Source: an uncultured Succinatimonas sp.
Lineage (GTDB): Bacteria > Pseudomonadota > Gammaproteobacteria > Enterobacterales > Succinivibrionaceae
Direction of reading: 5' to 3'
NCBI GenBank assembly: GCA_902465145.1
Contig: CABQMD010000004.1
Coordinates: forward strand, 1-20,432
DNA length: 20,432 nucleotides
Shown: one piece after another, positions 1-7,479 of the stretch
Layout: each line of letters opens with the position of its first letter
Position numbering within the stretch: the stretch's first letter is position 1
Translations under genes and position numbers: made by a program
Notes under the pieces: model-generated
What the model saw: only the letters and a program-made list of their open reading frames with translations
Databases searched by the model: none
What the model was told of the DNA's origin: nothing

Positions 1-790
<790 letters not shown>

Positions 791-807
791 GAGTACGGAG
801 GCTGCAT

Positions 808-1233
808 ATGGACACATTTGCATTCACTTTGGAAGTTGTAAGTGCCGAAGGCAGCCTGTATTCTGGCAAGGTTAAATCAGTGCGAGTAACCGGCAGTGAA
901 GGTGAATTGGGGATACGCTTTGGTCATACCCCTTTATTAACCACTATAAAAACCGGTTTAGTTACGCTTGTTGATGAGAATGACAAGGAAGATCAGATCT
1001 ACTTGGCAGGTGGTGTTCTTGAGGTTCAGCCTGAGGTAACTACCATTCTTGCAGATACAGCGTTAAGGGCTGATGATATCGATGAGGCTAAGGCCAAAGA
1101 AGCTATGAATGCAGCGAAAGAAGCTATTAATAAGCATTCTAGCGGAGATGTTGATTATAATACTGCACTTGCACGTCTTGCTGATGCTATGGCAAGACTT
1201 AAGGTAGTAGAAATCGCCAGAAACAGACGTTGA
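808..1233 (+). CDS. atpC: ATP synthase F1 subunit epsilon
   Basis: This 141-residue protein is the epsilon subunit of the central stalk. It couples rotation to catalysis and can inhibit ATP hydrolysis. The length fits the family (139 in E. coli). The N-terminal beta-sandwich carries the family signatures VSAEGSLYSG, VTGSEGELGI, GHTPLLT and GGVLEVQP. It is followed by LADTALRADDID and a C-terminal two-helix region (roughly residues 90-141) that supplies the regulatory arm. The ATG at 808 has a strong GGAGG Shine-Dalgarno sequence eight bases upstream. It is the last gene of the atp operon and is followed by a hairpin terminator. Confidence 0.97.
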   Translation: MDTFAFTLEVVSAEGSLYSGKVKSVRVTGSEGELGIRFGHTPLLTTIKTGLVTLVDENDKEDQIYLAGGVLEVQPEVTTILADTALRADDIDEAKAKEAMNAAKEAINKHSSGDVDYNTALARLADAMARLKVVEIARNRR

Positions 1234-1236
1234 TAT

Positions 1237-1307
1237 TGATAGTGTAAACTTACACTATCATATATGGTTGAAACCGGGTACTAAAAATATCCGGTTTTAT
1301 TCTTTTG
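1237..1307 (+). terminator. Terminator of the atp operon (tandem hairpins)
   Basis: Two hairpins follow atpC. The first pairs 1237-1247 with 1250-1260, an 11-base inverted repeat around two central bases. The second pairs 1271-1280 with 1288-1297 around AAACCGG/CCGGTTT and one G-T pair, then runs into a T-rich stretch (TTATTCTTTT). The T-rich part overlaps the 3' end of the convergent rpoH gene. In the rpoH direction no T-run follows the second hairpin, so rpoH termination is less clear. Confidence 0.75.
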
Positions 1308-2235
1308 TGATGGGCTTGTTTTCAAGTGAAGGTGTGTTGTCACTTATTCCCTGACTTACCAGAAAACTTTTAAGTTTTTTCATTCCTGCAAGTTCAATCT
1401 GACGTACTCTCTCTACGGAAATATGCAATTGAGCAGCCAATTCCTGTAACGTTTTTTTATTTTCATCCAGCCAACGTTTTTGAATAACTGTTCTAGTACG
1501 CTCATCAAGCTGTTGCATTGCCATTCCTAGTTTTTCCAATTCAAAGGACTGGTAATTACGATCTTCAAAACTCTTGGCAAAATTAGAACTTTCATCTTCT
1601 AGGTAAGCTGCAGGTGCAAATGAATCTTTGTCAGAAGAATCATCAGAATCAGCGTCAAAAGCTACATCCTGTCCAGAAAGTCTTGTTTCCATTTCAGCAA
1701 CATCTTTTGGGCTTACTTCAAGATCGTTGGCTACTTGATCGCGTTCTTTAGTTGTAAACCATCCGAGATGTTTTTTGTTTTGTCTTAATTTAAAGAAAAG
1801 CTTACGTTGGGCTTTGGTTGTTGCTACCTTGACCATACGCCAATTCTTTATAACGTAGTCATGGATTTCCGCCTTAATCCAATGTACGGCAAAAGCAGCT
1901 AGTCTTCCACCTACATCTGGATCAAAGTGCTTTACGGCTTTCATGAGACCTATATTACCTTCCTGGATCAGATCTGCGATAGGTAGTCCGTAACCTGAAT
2001 ATCCTCTGGCTACACTTACAACTAGTCTTAAATGAGAAAGCACCAGTTTTCGCGCTGCTTCTATATCTCCGTAATCTTTAAGTCTTCTGGCAAGAGAGCG
2101 TTCGTCTTCTTCTTCTAGCATTGGGATTTTATTGATCCCGCTTATATAGGAATTAAGATCTCCTACCGGTAACAACATCATTTGTTGCTGTGATGACTGA
2201 TTCTGATCGTCAGCTGAAGTTGCAATTTTTGTCAT
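1297..2235 (-). CDS. rpoH: RNA polymerase sigma-32 (heat-shock sigma factor)
   Basis: This 312-residue group 3 sigma factor directs RNA polymerase to heat-shock promoters. Region 2 (about residues 60-140) contains LRLVVSVARGYSGYGLPIADLIQEGNIGLMKAV and HWIKAEIHDYVIKNWR. The RpoH box, QRKLFF from residue 143, separates it from other sigma-70 proteins. An acidic serine-aspartate linker spans about 193-226. The region 4 helix-turn-helix is at about 263-288 (LQELAAQLHISVERVRQIE). It is some 28 residues longer than the E. coli protein, from extra N- and C-terminal residues. It starts 27 bases after the ftsY stop, so the two are probably cotranscribed. The start has only a weak Shine-Dalgarno match. 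In E. coli, SRP and FtsY deliver sigma-32 to the membrane for control by FtsH, which makes this adjacency worth noting. Confidence 0.96.
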   Translation of the reverse strand: MTKIATSADDQNQSSQQQMMLLPVGDLNSYISGINKIPMLEEEDERSLARRLKDYGDIEAARKLVLSHLRLVVSVARGYSGYGLPIADLIQEGNIGLMKAVKHFDPDVGGRLAAFAVHWIKAEIHDYVIKNWRMVKVATTKAQRKLFFKLRQNKKHLGWFTTKERDQVANDLEVSPKDVAEMETRLSGQDVAFDADSDDSSDKDSFAPAAYLEDESSNFAKSFEDRNYQSFELEKLGMAMQQLDERTRTVIQKRWLDENKKTLQELAAQLHISVERVRQIELAGMKKLKSFLVSQGISDNTPSLENKPITKE

Positions 2236-2262
2236 GTGTTTTGTGTGAGATCTCAGAAATGA

Positions 2263-3426
2263 TTAGCCAAGTAAGGCGTCTACAAAAGATTCAACATCAA
2301 ATTCACGCAGATCCTCGGTTTTTTCTCCTATGCCGATAAAACGTAAGGGAATGCCAAAGAGATCAGCTAGAGCAAATACCACACCTCCCTTGGCCGTACC
2401 GTCAAGTTTTGTAATTGTGATACCGGTGACCTTGACTGCTTCATTAAAAAGTTTCGTTTGAGATACGGCATTTTGTCCGGTTGTTGCATCAAGCACAAGC
2501 ATGACTTCATCAGGAACATGTGTATCATGTTTTTTCATGACTCTGACGATCTTTTTGAGTTCTTCCATTAGATTGTCTTTATTTTGTAATCTTCCTGCCG
2601 TGTCGCAGATCAGTACGTCACATTTTCTGGCTTTGGCTGCAGTTAAGGCATCGAAAATTACTGAAGCACTGTCAGAGCCGGTTGGTTGAGAGATTACGGG
2701 AACACCTGTACGTTCTCCCCATTTGTTCAGTTGTTCTACAGCGGCTGCTCTGAAAGTATCACCGGCAGCCAACATGACTTTTTTCCCTTGTGACATGAAC
2801 TTAAGGGCTAATTTCCCAATTGTTGTAGTCTTCCCTGCTCCGTTGACTCCTACCATCAGGATTACATATGGGCTGTCTTTGTGCATTTCTGTATTAAGAG
2901 GTTGAGCACAAGGTTGTAATAATTCACAAAGTATTTGTTTTAGATTATTTTTGAGAGCACCTGCGTCATGCAAGTCTCTCAATTTAGAAGTTTCACGCAA
3001 TTTAGTGATCACTTTTTCGGTAGTATCAACACCTAGATCAGCAGTAAGCAGAGCTGTTTCAAGATCTTCGTACAGATCTTCACTAATCTGTTTTCCTTTG
3101 ATCATAGCTTCAAGACCATAGGCCAGATTCTCTCGAGTTCTTTTCAGTCTTTCGAAAAAGGATATTTTGTTTTTTTGTATATTTTCTGTTTGATGATCTG
3201 TGTTTTCATCAATCGTTTGAATTGCATTTGCTTCTCTGTTGTCAGATACAGATGATTTGAACGATTTCTCAGCTTGATTTTCGTTGTTTGAGTCCGTGCA
3301 AGTAGTATTTATTTGTCTATTCTGTATATCGGATTGTTGTTTTGAGAAGACCTGATCTTTTGTATTGGCATCAGTAGATATAGTTGAGGATTTTTTTTTG
3401 AAAAAATTGAAAAAACCTTTGCTCAT
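2263..3426 (-). CDS. ftsY: Signal recognition particle receptor FtsY
   Basis: FtsY is the SRP GTPase receptor that docks ribosome-SRP complexes at the inner membrane. I place the start at the ATG at 3426 (387 residues, MSKGFFNFF...) because family members begin with a short basic and aromatic stretch, and an AGG lies six bases upstream. An upstream in-frame ATG would add 32 atypical residues. Residues about 10-90 form a polar, low-complexity A domain, shorter than in E. coli (497 residues in total). The NG domain follows: P-loop GVNGAGKT at about 193-200, GDTFRAAAVEQL, DTAGR at 275-279, TKLDGTAKGG from 339, and a C-terminal amphipathic helix. It is divergent from rsmD, as in E. coli. The usual downstream ftsE and ftsX are absent and rpoH follows directly. 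Confidence 0.95.
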   Translation of the reverse strand: MSKGFFNFFKKKSSTISTDANTKDQVFSKQQSDIQNRQINTTCTDSNNENQAEKSFKSSVSDNREANAIQTIDENTDHQTENIQKNKISFFERLKRTRENLAYGLEAMIKGKQISEDLYEDLETALLTADLGVDTTEKVITKLRETSKLRDLHDAGALKNNLKQILCELLQPCAQPLNTEMHKDSPYVILMVGVNGAGKTTTIGKLALKFMSQGKKVMLAAGDTFRAAAVEQLNKWGERTGVPVISQPTGSDSASVIFDALTAAKARKCDVLICDTAGRLQNKDNLMEELKKIVRVMKKHDTHVPDEVMLVLDATTGQNAVSQTKLFNEAVKVTGITITKLDGTAKGGVVFALADLFGIPLRFIGIGEKTEDLREFDVESFVDALLG

Positions 3427-3516
3427 GAGTGGCCTGCAAAAATTAGTGAAAAGGCTTATGCTTGATGTCGTAAGTTTAATGGTAAACATTGTACTCGTTT
3501 TGTCTCTATGGTTGAT

Positions 3517-3545
3517 TTGCAAAACGGGTAACTGCTTTTTTAAAT
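3517..3545 (+). promoter_or_regulatory. Possible sigma-70 promoter for rsmD
   Basis: TTGCAA at 3517-3522 and TTAAAT at 3540-3545 are separated by 17 bases in the ftsY-rsmD divergent region, about 44 bases before the chosen rsmD start. Each box matches four of six consensus bases. This is a weak prediction by eye. Confidence 0.3.
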
Positions 3546-3588
3546 CACTATTGTAGTGTTACTGGTGAACAAATTTTGTGGAATGAAA

Positions 3589-4158
3589 ATGAATATGCAC
3601 ACCAATGAACATAAAGTAAGGATTATAGGCGGTAAATTCAAGGGAATGACGCTGATTGTTGGAAATGCTGAAGGACTTAGACCAACTCCTGACAGGATAA
3701 GAGAAACGGTTTTTTCTTGGTTGGAAGGAAAATGTCAAAATTTGAGAGTTTTGGATCTTTTTGCAGGAAGCGGTGCATTGGGAATTGAATCTTTTTCTCG
3801 AGGCGCTTCCGAAGTGGTTCTTGTTGAATTAGACGGATCTAACGCTCAGTTATTGTCGTCAGAAATAAGTAAATTTGGGAAAAATATAAAAGTCGTTCAT
3901 CAGGATGCAATGAATTATTTAAAACAGGCATCAGGAAAATTTGATTTAGTATTTTTAGATCCGCCTTACTGTAGTGATCTTTTGAAGGATTGTCTTAATA
4001 TGCTAAAAGATAGGAACTTAATTGATGAAAAATCTTTAATTTATGTAGAAATGAATGCCGGACGCTCGCTTGTTGTGACTGACTATGAAGTTATACGTGA
4101 AGAATGTTCAGGACAGGTAAAGTATGCTTTATGGAAAAAGAGTGCTCATTTGTTTTGA
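3589..4158 (+). CDS. rsmD: 16S rRNA (guanine966-N2)-methyltransferase RsmD
   Basis: RsmD methylates G966 of 16S rRNA in the small ribosomal subunit using S-adenosylmethionine. The protein has the family opening RIIGGKFKG and then LRPTPDRIRETVFSWL. The SAM-binding motif I is LDLFAGSGALGIES, and the catalytic motif of N2-guanine methyltransferases is DPPY. The C terminus GQVKYALWKK matches the E. coli ending. I chose the ATG at 3589 (189 residues) because GGA lies six bases upstream. ATGs at 3583 and 3595 and a GTG at 3556 are in frame and cannot be excluded; none changes the catalytic domain. It is divergent from ftsY, the common gammaproteobacterial arrangement. Confidence 0.93.
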   Translation: MNMHTNEHKVRIIGGKFKGMTLIVGNAEGLRPTPDRIRETVFSWLEGKCQNLRVLDLFAGSGALGIESFSRGASEVVLVELDGSNAQLLSSEISKFGKNIKVVHQDAMNYLKQASGKFDLVFLDPPYCSDLLKDCLNMLKDRNLIDEKSLIYVEMNAGRSLVVTDYEVIREECSGQVKYALWKKSAHLF

Positions 4159-4187
4159 GCAGTTGACATCATAAGATGCTGAAATAA

Positions 4188-4222
4188 TAAAAAAGTCCAT
4201 CATTTGATGGACTTTTTTTTTG
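4188..4222. terminator. Bidirectional terminator between rsmD and the dehydrogenase
   Basis: The stem pairs AGTCCATC (4194-4201) with GATGGACT (4206-4213) around a four-base loop. A run of A on the left and nine T on the right extend it, so it has the form of an intrinsic terminator on both strands. It sits between the convergent rsmD and dehydrogenase genes. Confidence 0.9.
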
Positions 4223-4250
4223 AAATTAATCGTTATATGTAGCGATTAAA

Positions 4251-5306
4251 TTACTGAGGTTTGTAACCATTGAAGTTGTACTCAACCTTCATGGTCTCAG
4301 GAGATAAGGCTGCATTCATACCCTCAACACACTTTGAAGCGTCGAAGGAAGCTGAAAGCAACGGTAAAGGATTGATAAGACCTCTGTCCAAAGCACTGAC
4401 AACAGCACCGAACTCGTCATAGAAACGGAATACTGAATGCCACTTGATGCCCTTGACAGCGAAAGGTCCGAAGTCTTTAGGTTCGTGACCTGCACCGTAC
4501 ATACCGACCTGAGAAACGATGGCAGTAGGACGGACCAATTTCATGAGCTGTGCACAAGCAAAGCCGTTGCCAGTAGCTTCAATACCTAAATCAAAGCTGC
4601 CCTTGTGTTCACACCATTTTTCAATCTGTTCAGGATCTTCTTTTGAGTTGCAGGTGAAGTCAGCACCCATTTGTTTTGCAACTTTTAAGGTTTCACCACG
4701 AATGTCAACTACAGTGACGGTATTAGCACCGAGAGTCTTGGCTGCGGCAACGCATAAGCAACCGATCGGGCCAGCACCCATAACTACAACATCTTTACCA
4801 ATGATATTGCCCAAAGCATTAACACCGCTGTAGGCAATGCCCAAAGGCTCTGCAAAAGCGCCTACTTCAGGTTTTAAGGTGTGGACTACTCCGCACTGCT
4901 CTTCATGAACAGTAACATAGTCAGCAAAGAGACCAGTTGTGTGAGGGAACAAGGCAGCAGAGCCTAAGTGCTGTACGTGCTCGCAGTAGGTGTACATTTT
5001 ATTCTTGCAGTAGTAGCACTTAAAGCAAGGACGTGCAGGACGCATTACAACCATGTCGCCTTTTTTGACTTTGGTTACTTCGCTACCTACTTCTTCGACA
5101 ATACCGCAACCTTCATGGCCGATCACCAAAGGCTCTCTCACTACGATAGCAGTACCGTTACCGCCCTGAGTATAGTAATGTTGATCTGAACCACAGATAC
5201 CGCCGGTCAACATTTTAACGATAACTTCTTTCGGATCTTTGATGGTTGCATCAGGGACATCTTCGTAACGGAGATCCATCTTTTTGTGTAAGACGATAGC
5301 TTTCAT
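4251..5306 (-). CDS. Zinc-dependent alcohol dehydrogenase, L-idonate 5-dehydrogenase-like
   Basis: This 351-residue medium-chain dehydrogenase should oxidise a secondary alcohol, probably a sugar acid or polyol, with a nicotinamide cofactor. Catalytic zinc ligands are C38, H64 and E65 (GHE), with E153 nearby. The structural zinc loop is complete: C94, C97, C100 and C108. The Rossmann fold has GAGPIG at 177-182 and D201 at the end of the next strand, which favours NAD. GGICGSDQHYY, LGSA.LFPH.TG and INPLPLLSA closely resemble E. coli IdnD, so an idonate-type substrate is the best guess. L-threonine or sorbitol dehydrogenase relatives are alternatives. AGGAAA lies about ten bases before the ATG. 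It appears monocistronic and no other sugar-acid gene is present. Its composition looks somewhat richer in G+C than its neighbours by eye. Confidence 0.8.
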   Translation of the reverse strand: MKAIVLHKKMDLRYEDVPDATIKDPKEVIVKMLTGGICGSDQHYYTQGGNGTAIVVREPLVIGHEGCGIVEEVGSEVTKVKKGDMVVMRPARPCFKCYYCKNKMYTYCEHVQHLGSAALFPHTTGLFADYVTVHEEQCGVVHTLKPEVGAFAEPLGIAYSGVNALGNIIGKDVVVMGAGPIGCLCVAAAKTLGANTVTVVDIRGETLKVAKQMGADFTCNSKEDPEQIEKWCEHKGSFDLGIEATGNGFACAQLMKLVRPTAIVSQVGMYGAGHEPKDFGPFAVKGIKWHSVFRFYDEFGAVVSALDRGLINPLPLLSASFDASKCVEGMNAALSPETMKVEYNFNGYKPQ

Positions 5307-5626
5307 GGTTAACTTTTCCTATGTAATTTAGCTGAGCCTAATGTCGGCGTGCTTATCCCTTCCTTAAATTTGGCAGGGATCATCCTAAGCAAATGTTTAT
5401 GCGTAACTTAGACCCACAAACATAAGCTAAAAAAAATCTATTGATCATTTTAGCCTACGGAAATTTGCAATGGCTTGAATGTCAGCATTAAATGCTGAAC
5501 TATGTAAAAAACTGTTAATAAGGTCAAATTAATGAAATTAGCTCTTGTATTGTTCTTGTATTTTAGAGAGGTTATTTCACATAAATCTCTCGGAAGATTT
5601 AATGGTAGTTCTGACAGAGAATAAGC
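5307..5626. other. Non-coding stretch upstream of the dehydrogenase and downstream of rapZ
   Basis: I see no credible gene in these 320 bases. They contain a 17-base palindrome (5482-5498), an 11-base-period duplication of TCTTGTATT (5543-5551 and 5554-5562), and a weak 6-base inverted repeat in the dehydrogenase leader (5355-5360 with 5375-5380). Reading on the minus strand I find no convincing -35/-10 pair for the dehydrogenase and no clear T-run terminator for rapZ. Confidence 0.6.
5482..5498. promoter_or_regulatory. Palindrome upstream of the dehydrogenase, possible operator
   Basis: TCAGCATT and AATGCTGA form a perfect inverted repeat around a single central A, about 175 bases before the dehydrogenase start. 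The size and symmetry suit a dimeric repressor site, such as those of GntR- or LacI-type sugar regulators. No regulator gene is in the window and the link is inferred. Confidence 0.35.
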
Positions 5627-6520
5627 TTAGTTGGATAATTTTTTTGCAACAAGAGAACGGTGCCTTACATGAGCAGTTATACCACGTGAGGTAAATCGGT
5701 CAGCTAATGTTTGTGCTATGAACACGCTACGATGAAAGCCTCCTGTGCAACCTATGGCTACGGTAAGATAGCTACGATTACTTCTTTCTATTTTTTCAAG
5801 ACAATTGCTAAGCAGGTTATCGATTTCATCTATGTATGCTTTTACCTCAGGATAAGTTGAGAAAAAATCAATAATTGGTCGATCAAGTCCTGTATAAGAG
5901 CGCAGTTCTTTTTTCCAAAAAGGGTTCGGAAGAAATCTTGAGTCAAATACGAAGTCTGCGTCTTTTGCAATACCATCTTTGAATCCAAAGGACTCAAAGA
6001 TCATTACCAATCTGCGTTCAGGTCTGCCTTGAACTAATGTAGTTATTTGGTTGGCCAGATCGTGAACAGATAATTCCGAAGTATCAATGCGAAGATCTGC
6101 TACTGATGAAATGCGCATAAGCATTTCTGATTCTTTAGAAATAGCTTCATCAAGTGACATGGATTTAAGCGATAAAGGGTGCAACCTTCTGGTATTGGCA
6201 TAACGTTTTACCAGAACTTGATCGTCGGCATCCAAATATATGATGGTACTACGTATGTTCGGATCATGTCTTGCCTGGACATATGTTTCGCTGATCATGG
6301 CCTGATCGCGATCTCCGCTGTAGAGAATTGTTCGAATGTCTATGGAAACGGCTATTTTAGGATAGTGTTCTTTTGCAAGTTTTATTAAATTGCCAAGAAA
6401 GGCAGCAGGTAAATTATCAATACAGTAAAAACCGAGATCTTCTAATACCTTAAGAGCTAAAGACTTGCCTGATCCTGAGCGTCCAGAAATTACAAAAAGT
6501 TGGACAAGATGATCTTTCAT
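5627..6520 (-). CDS. rapZ: RNase adapter protein RapZ
   Basis: RapZ binds the small RNAs GlmY and GlmZ and presents GlmZ to RNase E, which tunes synthesis of glucosamine-6-phosphate synthase and hence envelope precursors. The 297-residue protein (284 in E. coli) has an N-terminal P-loop GRSGSGKS at 13-20, FYCIDNLP, and the middle-domain stretch RLVMIFESFGFKDG. The C-terminal RNA- and metabolite-binding domain has GCTGGFHRSV from 257 and a basic tail with RHRSLVAKK. It lies 24 bases downstream of ptsN at the end of the kdsC-lpt-rpoN-hpf-ptsN-rapZ cluster. In enterobacteria npr follows; here it does not. Identification is confident; the small-RNA partners were not found in this window. Confidence 0.95.
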   Translation of the reverse strand: MKDHLVQLFVISGRSGSGKSLALKVLEDLGFYCIDNLPAAFLGNLIKLAKEHYPKIAVSIDIRTILYSGDRDQAMISETYVQARHDPNIRSTIIYLDADDQVLVKRYANTRRLHPLSLKSMSLDEAISKESEMLMRISSVADLRIDTSELSVHDLANQITTLVQGRPERRLVMIFESFGFKDGIAKDADFVFDSRFLPNPFWKKELRSYTGLDRPIIDFFSTYPEVKAYIDEIDNLLSNCLEKIERSNRSYLTVAIGCTGGFHRSVFIAQTLADRFTSRGITAHVRHRSLVAKKLSN

Positions 6521-6544
6521 ATTTTTCTATATCGTAATTATCGT

Positions 6545-7018
6545 TTATACCGTGGTTTTGTTGGTCAAAGCAGCATCTATCTGCTTTAGAAGAATTGTAA
6601 TTTTGCTTTTTTCATTACGGGCCAGTCGCAGAGAATTCAAAAGATCTTGGTTAGAAAAAGTATCTGTCAGATTTTGTAGCAGTTTTTCTATATCCGAGTA
6701 ATCGTCATTTGGAGAAATAAAAAGAGTATATGCTATGTCAATACTTTGCGGATCAGCATCGATTGAATTGAATTGAACTGGTGCGTCTAAAATGCTGAGT
6801 ACAGCCAGAGTGTTATCGATTTCAGGAATAACCGCATGCGGCATTGCAATTCCGTTGAAAAATACCGTAGTTCCGTATTGTTCTCGTAAAATCAAAGCTT
6901 TTATGAGTTTTGTCGGGGCTGTTTTCAGCAAGGTTGCGGCGTTTTCAGAAATTTCCTCAAAAAGACGTTTCTTACTGTAACAAAATAGCGAGGAAAGTAT
7001 GAGTGTGTTGGGAAGCAA
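6545..7018 (-). CDS. ptsN: Nitrogen-PTS phosphocarrier EIIA-Ntr, TTG start and short N terminus
   Basis: PtsN is the EIIA component of the regulatory nitrogen phosphotransferase system. Its phosphorylation state controls potassium uptake and other targets. The 157-residue protein has the phosphorylatable histidine H61 in NGIAMPH and the family element YSKKRLFEEISE. By comparison with E. coli PtsN (163 residues), about ten residues are missing between LSSLF and CYSKKR. No ATG is available upstream in frame before a stop at 7079-7081, nor downstream before M59, so the TTG at 7016-7018 is the only standard start. No Shine-Dalgarno sequence is visible before it. A terminator-like hairpin lies 22-45 bases upstream. 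Expression may therefore be weak or specially controlled. Function is well supported; the exact start is not. Confidence 0.9.
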   Translation of the reverse strand: MLPNTLILSSLFCYSKKRLFEEISENAATLLKTAPTKLIKALILREQYGTTVFFNGIAMPHAVIPEIDNTLAVLSILDAPVQFNSIDADPQSIDIAYTLFISPNDDYSDIEKLLQNLTDTFSNQDLLNSLRLARNEKSKITILLKQIDAALTNKTTV

Positions 7019-7029
7019 TTTTGTTGGAT

Positions 7030-7063
7030 TAAAACATAAATACCCCGCTTGTAGCGGGGGTAT
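7030..7063 (-). terminator. Terminator or attenuator hairpin between hpf and ptsN
   Basis: On the minus strand a GC-rich stem pairs CCCCGCT (plus strand 7043-7049) with AGCGGGG (7053-7059) around a three-base loop. ATA/TAT pairs extend it past one bulged G. A T-rich tail (TTTATGTTTT) follows in the minus direction. It would stop much of the transcription coming from hpf before ptsN-rapZ, or act as an attenuator. Confidence 0.75.
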
Positions 7064-7092
7064 ATTGATTTTATGGATTTACAAAGCCAAAC

Positions 7093-7377
7093 TCAGTCTT
7101 TTAGCTTCTCTTTATATTTAACCAATTGGCGGTCAACTTTGTCTATAAGACCATCAATGGCTGCATACATGGTTTCTGCTTCGGCTTCGGTGTGAAGACT
7201 GTCACCGGTAACCGCAACGTCGGCCTTGGCAATATGTGTAAGATTATCCACAGTGAGGGTTATGTTAATCGAATTGATCAACTCGGCCTTGCGCTCAAGC
7301 TTTTTGAATTTATCATTCACGTAGTCCTTGAGTGCGTCCGTAAGTTTGATGCCCACGCCCTGAATTTTTACTTGCAT
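7093..7377 (-). CDS. hpf: Ribosome hibernation promoting factor (short form)
   Basis: HPF binds the decoding region of the 30S subunit in stationary phase and, in its short form, works with RMF to form 100S ribosome dimers. The 94-residue protein has the length of the short gammaproteobacterial form. It shows the conserved pattern of the S30AE fold: DALKDYVNDKFKKLER, a central strand with ITLTVDN, HTEAEAETMYAAIDGLIDKVDRQLVKYKEK and a basic C-terminal helix. AAGGAAG precedes the ATG at a good distance. It stands 158 bases after rpoN, with its own candidate promoter and a structured leader, and is followed by a hairpin before ptsN. It could therefore be expressed independently of its neighbours. 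Confidence 0.95.
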   Translation of the reverse strand: MQVKIQGVGIKLTDALKDYVNDKFKKLERKAELINSINITLTVDNLTHIAKADVAVTGDSLHTEAEAETMYAAIDGLIDKVDRQLVKYKEKLKD

Positions 7378-7390
7378 ATAACTTCCTTAA

Positions 7391-7434
7391 TTCAGTATTA
7401 ACTGAATGGCAGATTTGCATTAACAATTAATGCA
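7391..7434 (-). promoter_or_regulatory. Two hairpins in the hpf leader
   Basis: TGCATTAA/TTAATGCA (7416-7423 with 7427-7434, three-base loop) and TTCAGT/ACTGAA (7391-7396 with 7401-7406, four-base loop) lie between the predicted start of transcription and the hpf Shine-Dalgarno sequence (plus-strand CTTCCTT at 7382-7388). Both are AT-rich and their function is unknown. Confidence 0.45.
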
Positions 7435-7445
7435 TCCACAAGTAA

Positions 7446-7475
7446 ATAATAGGTTAATTTTTCAATAAAAGACAA
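7446..7475 (-). promoter_or_regulatory. Candidate promoter of hpf
   Basis: On the minus strand TTGTCT (7475-7470) and TATTAT (7451-7446) are separated by 18 bases, placing transcription start near 7439, about 62 bases before the hpf ATG. The -10 box matches five of six consensus bases. Confidence 0.45.
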
Positions 7476-7479
7476 TGTG

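Noticed and set aside
3427..3522. A 32-residue upstream extension of FtsY.
   Set aside because: The added residues are atypical, and the internal ATG begins with the expected basic and aromatic FtsY N terminus and has a nearby AGG.
4519..4833. A 104-residue plus-strand reading frame opposite the dehydrogenase.
   Set aside because: It is the mirror of the conserved Rossmann domain and has no family signature.
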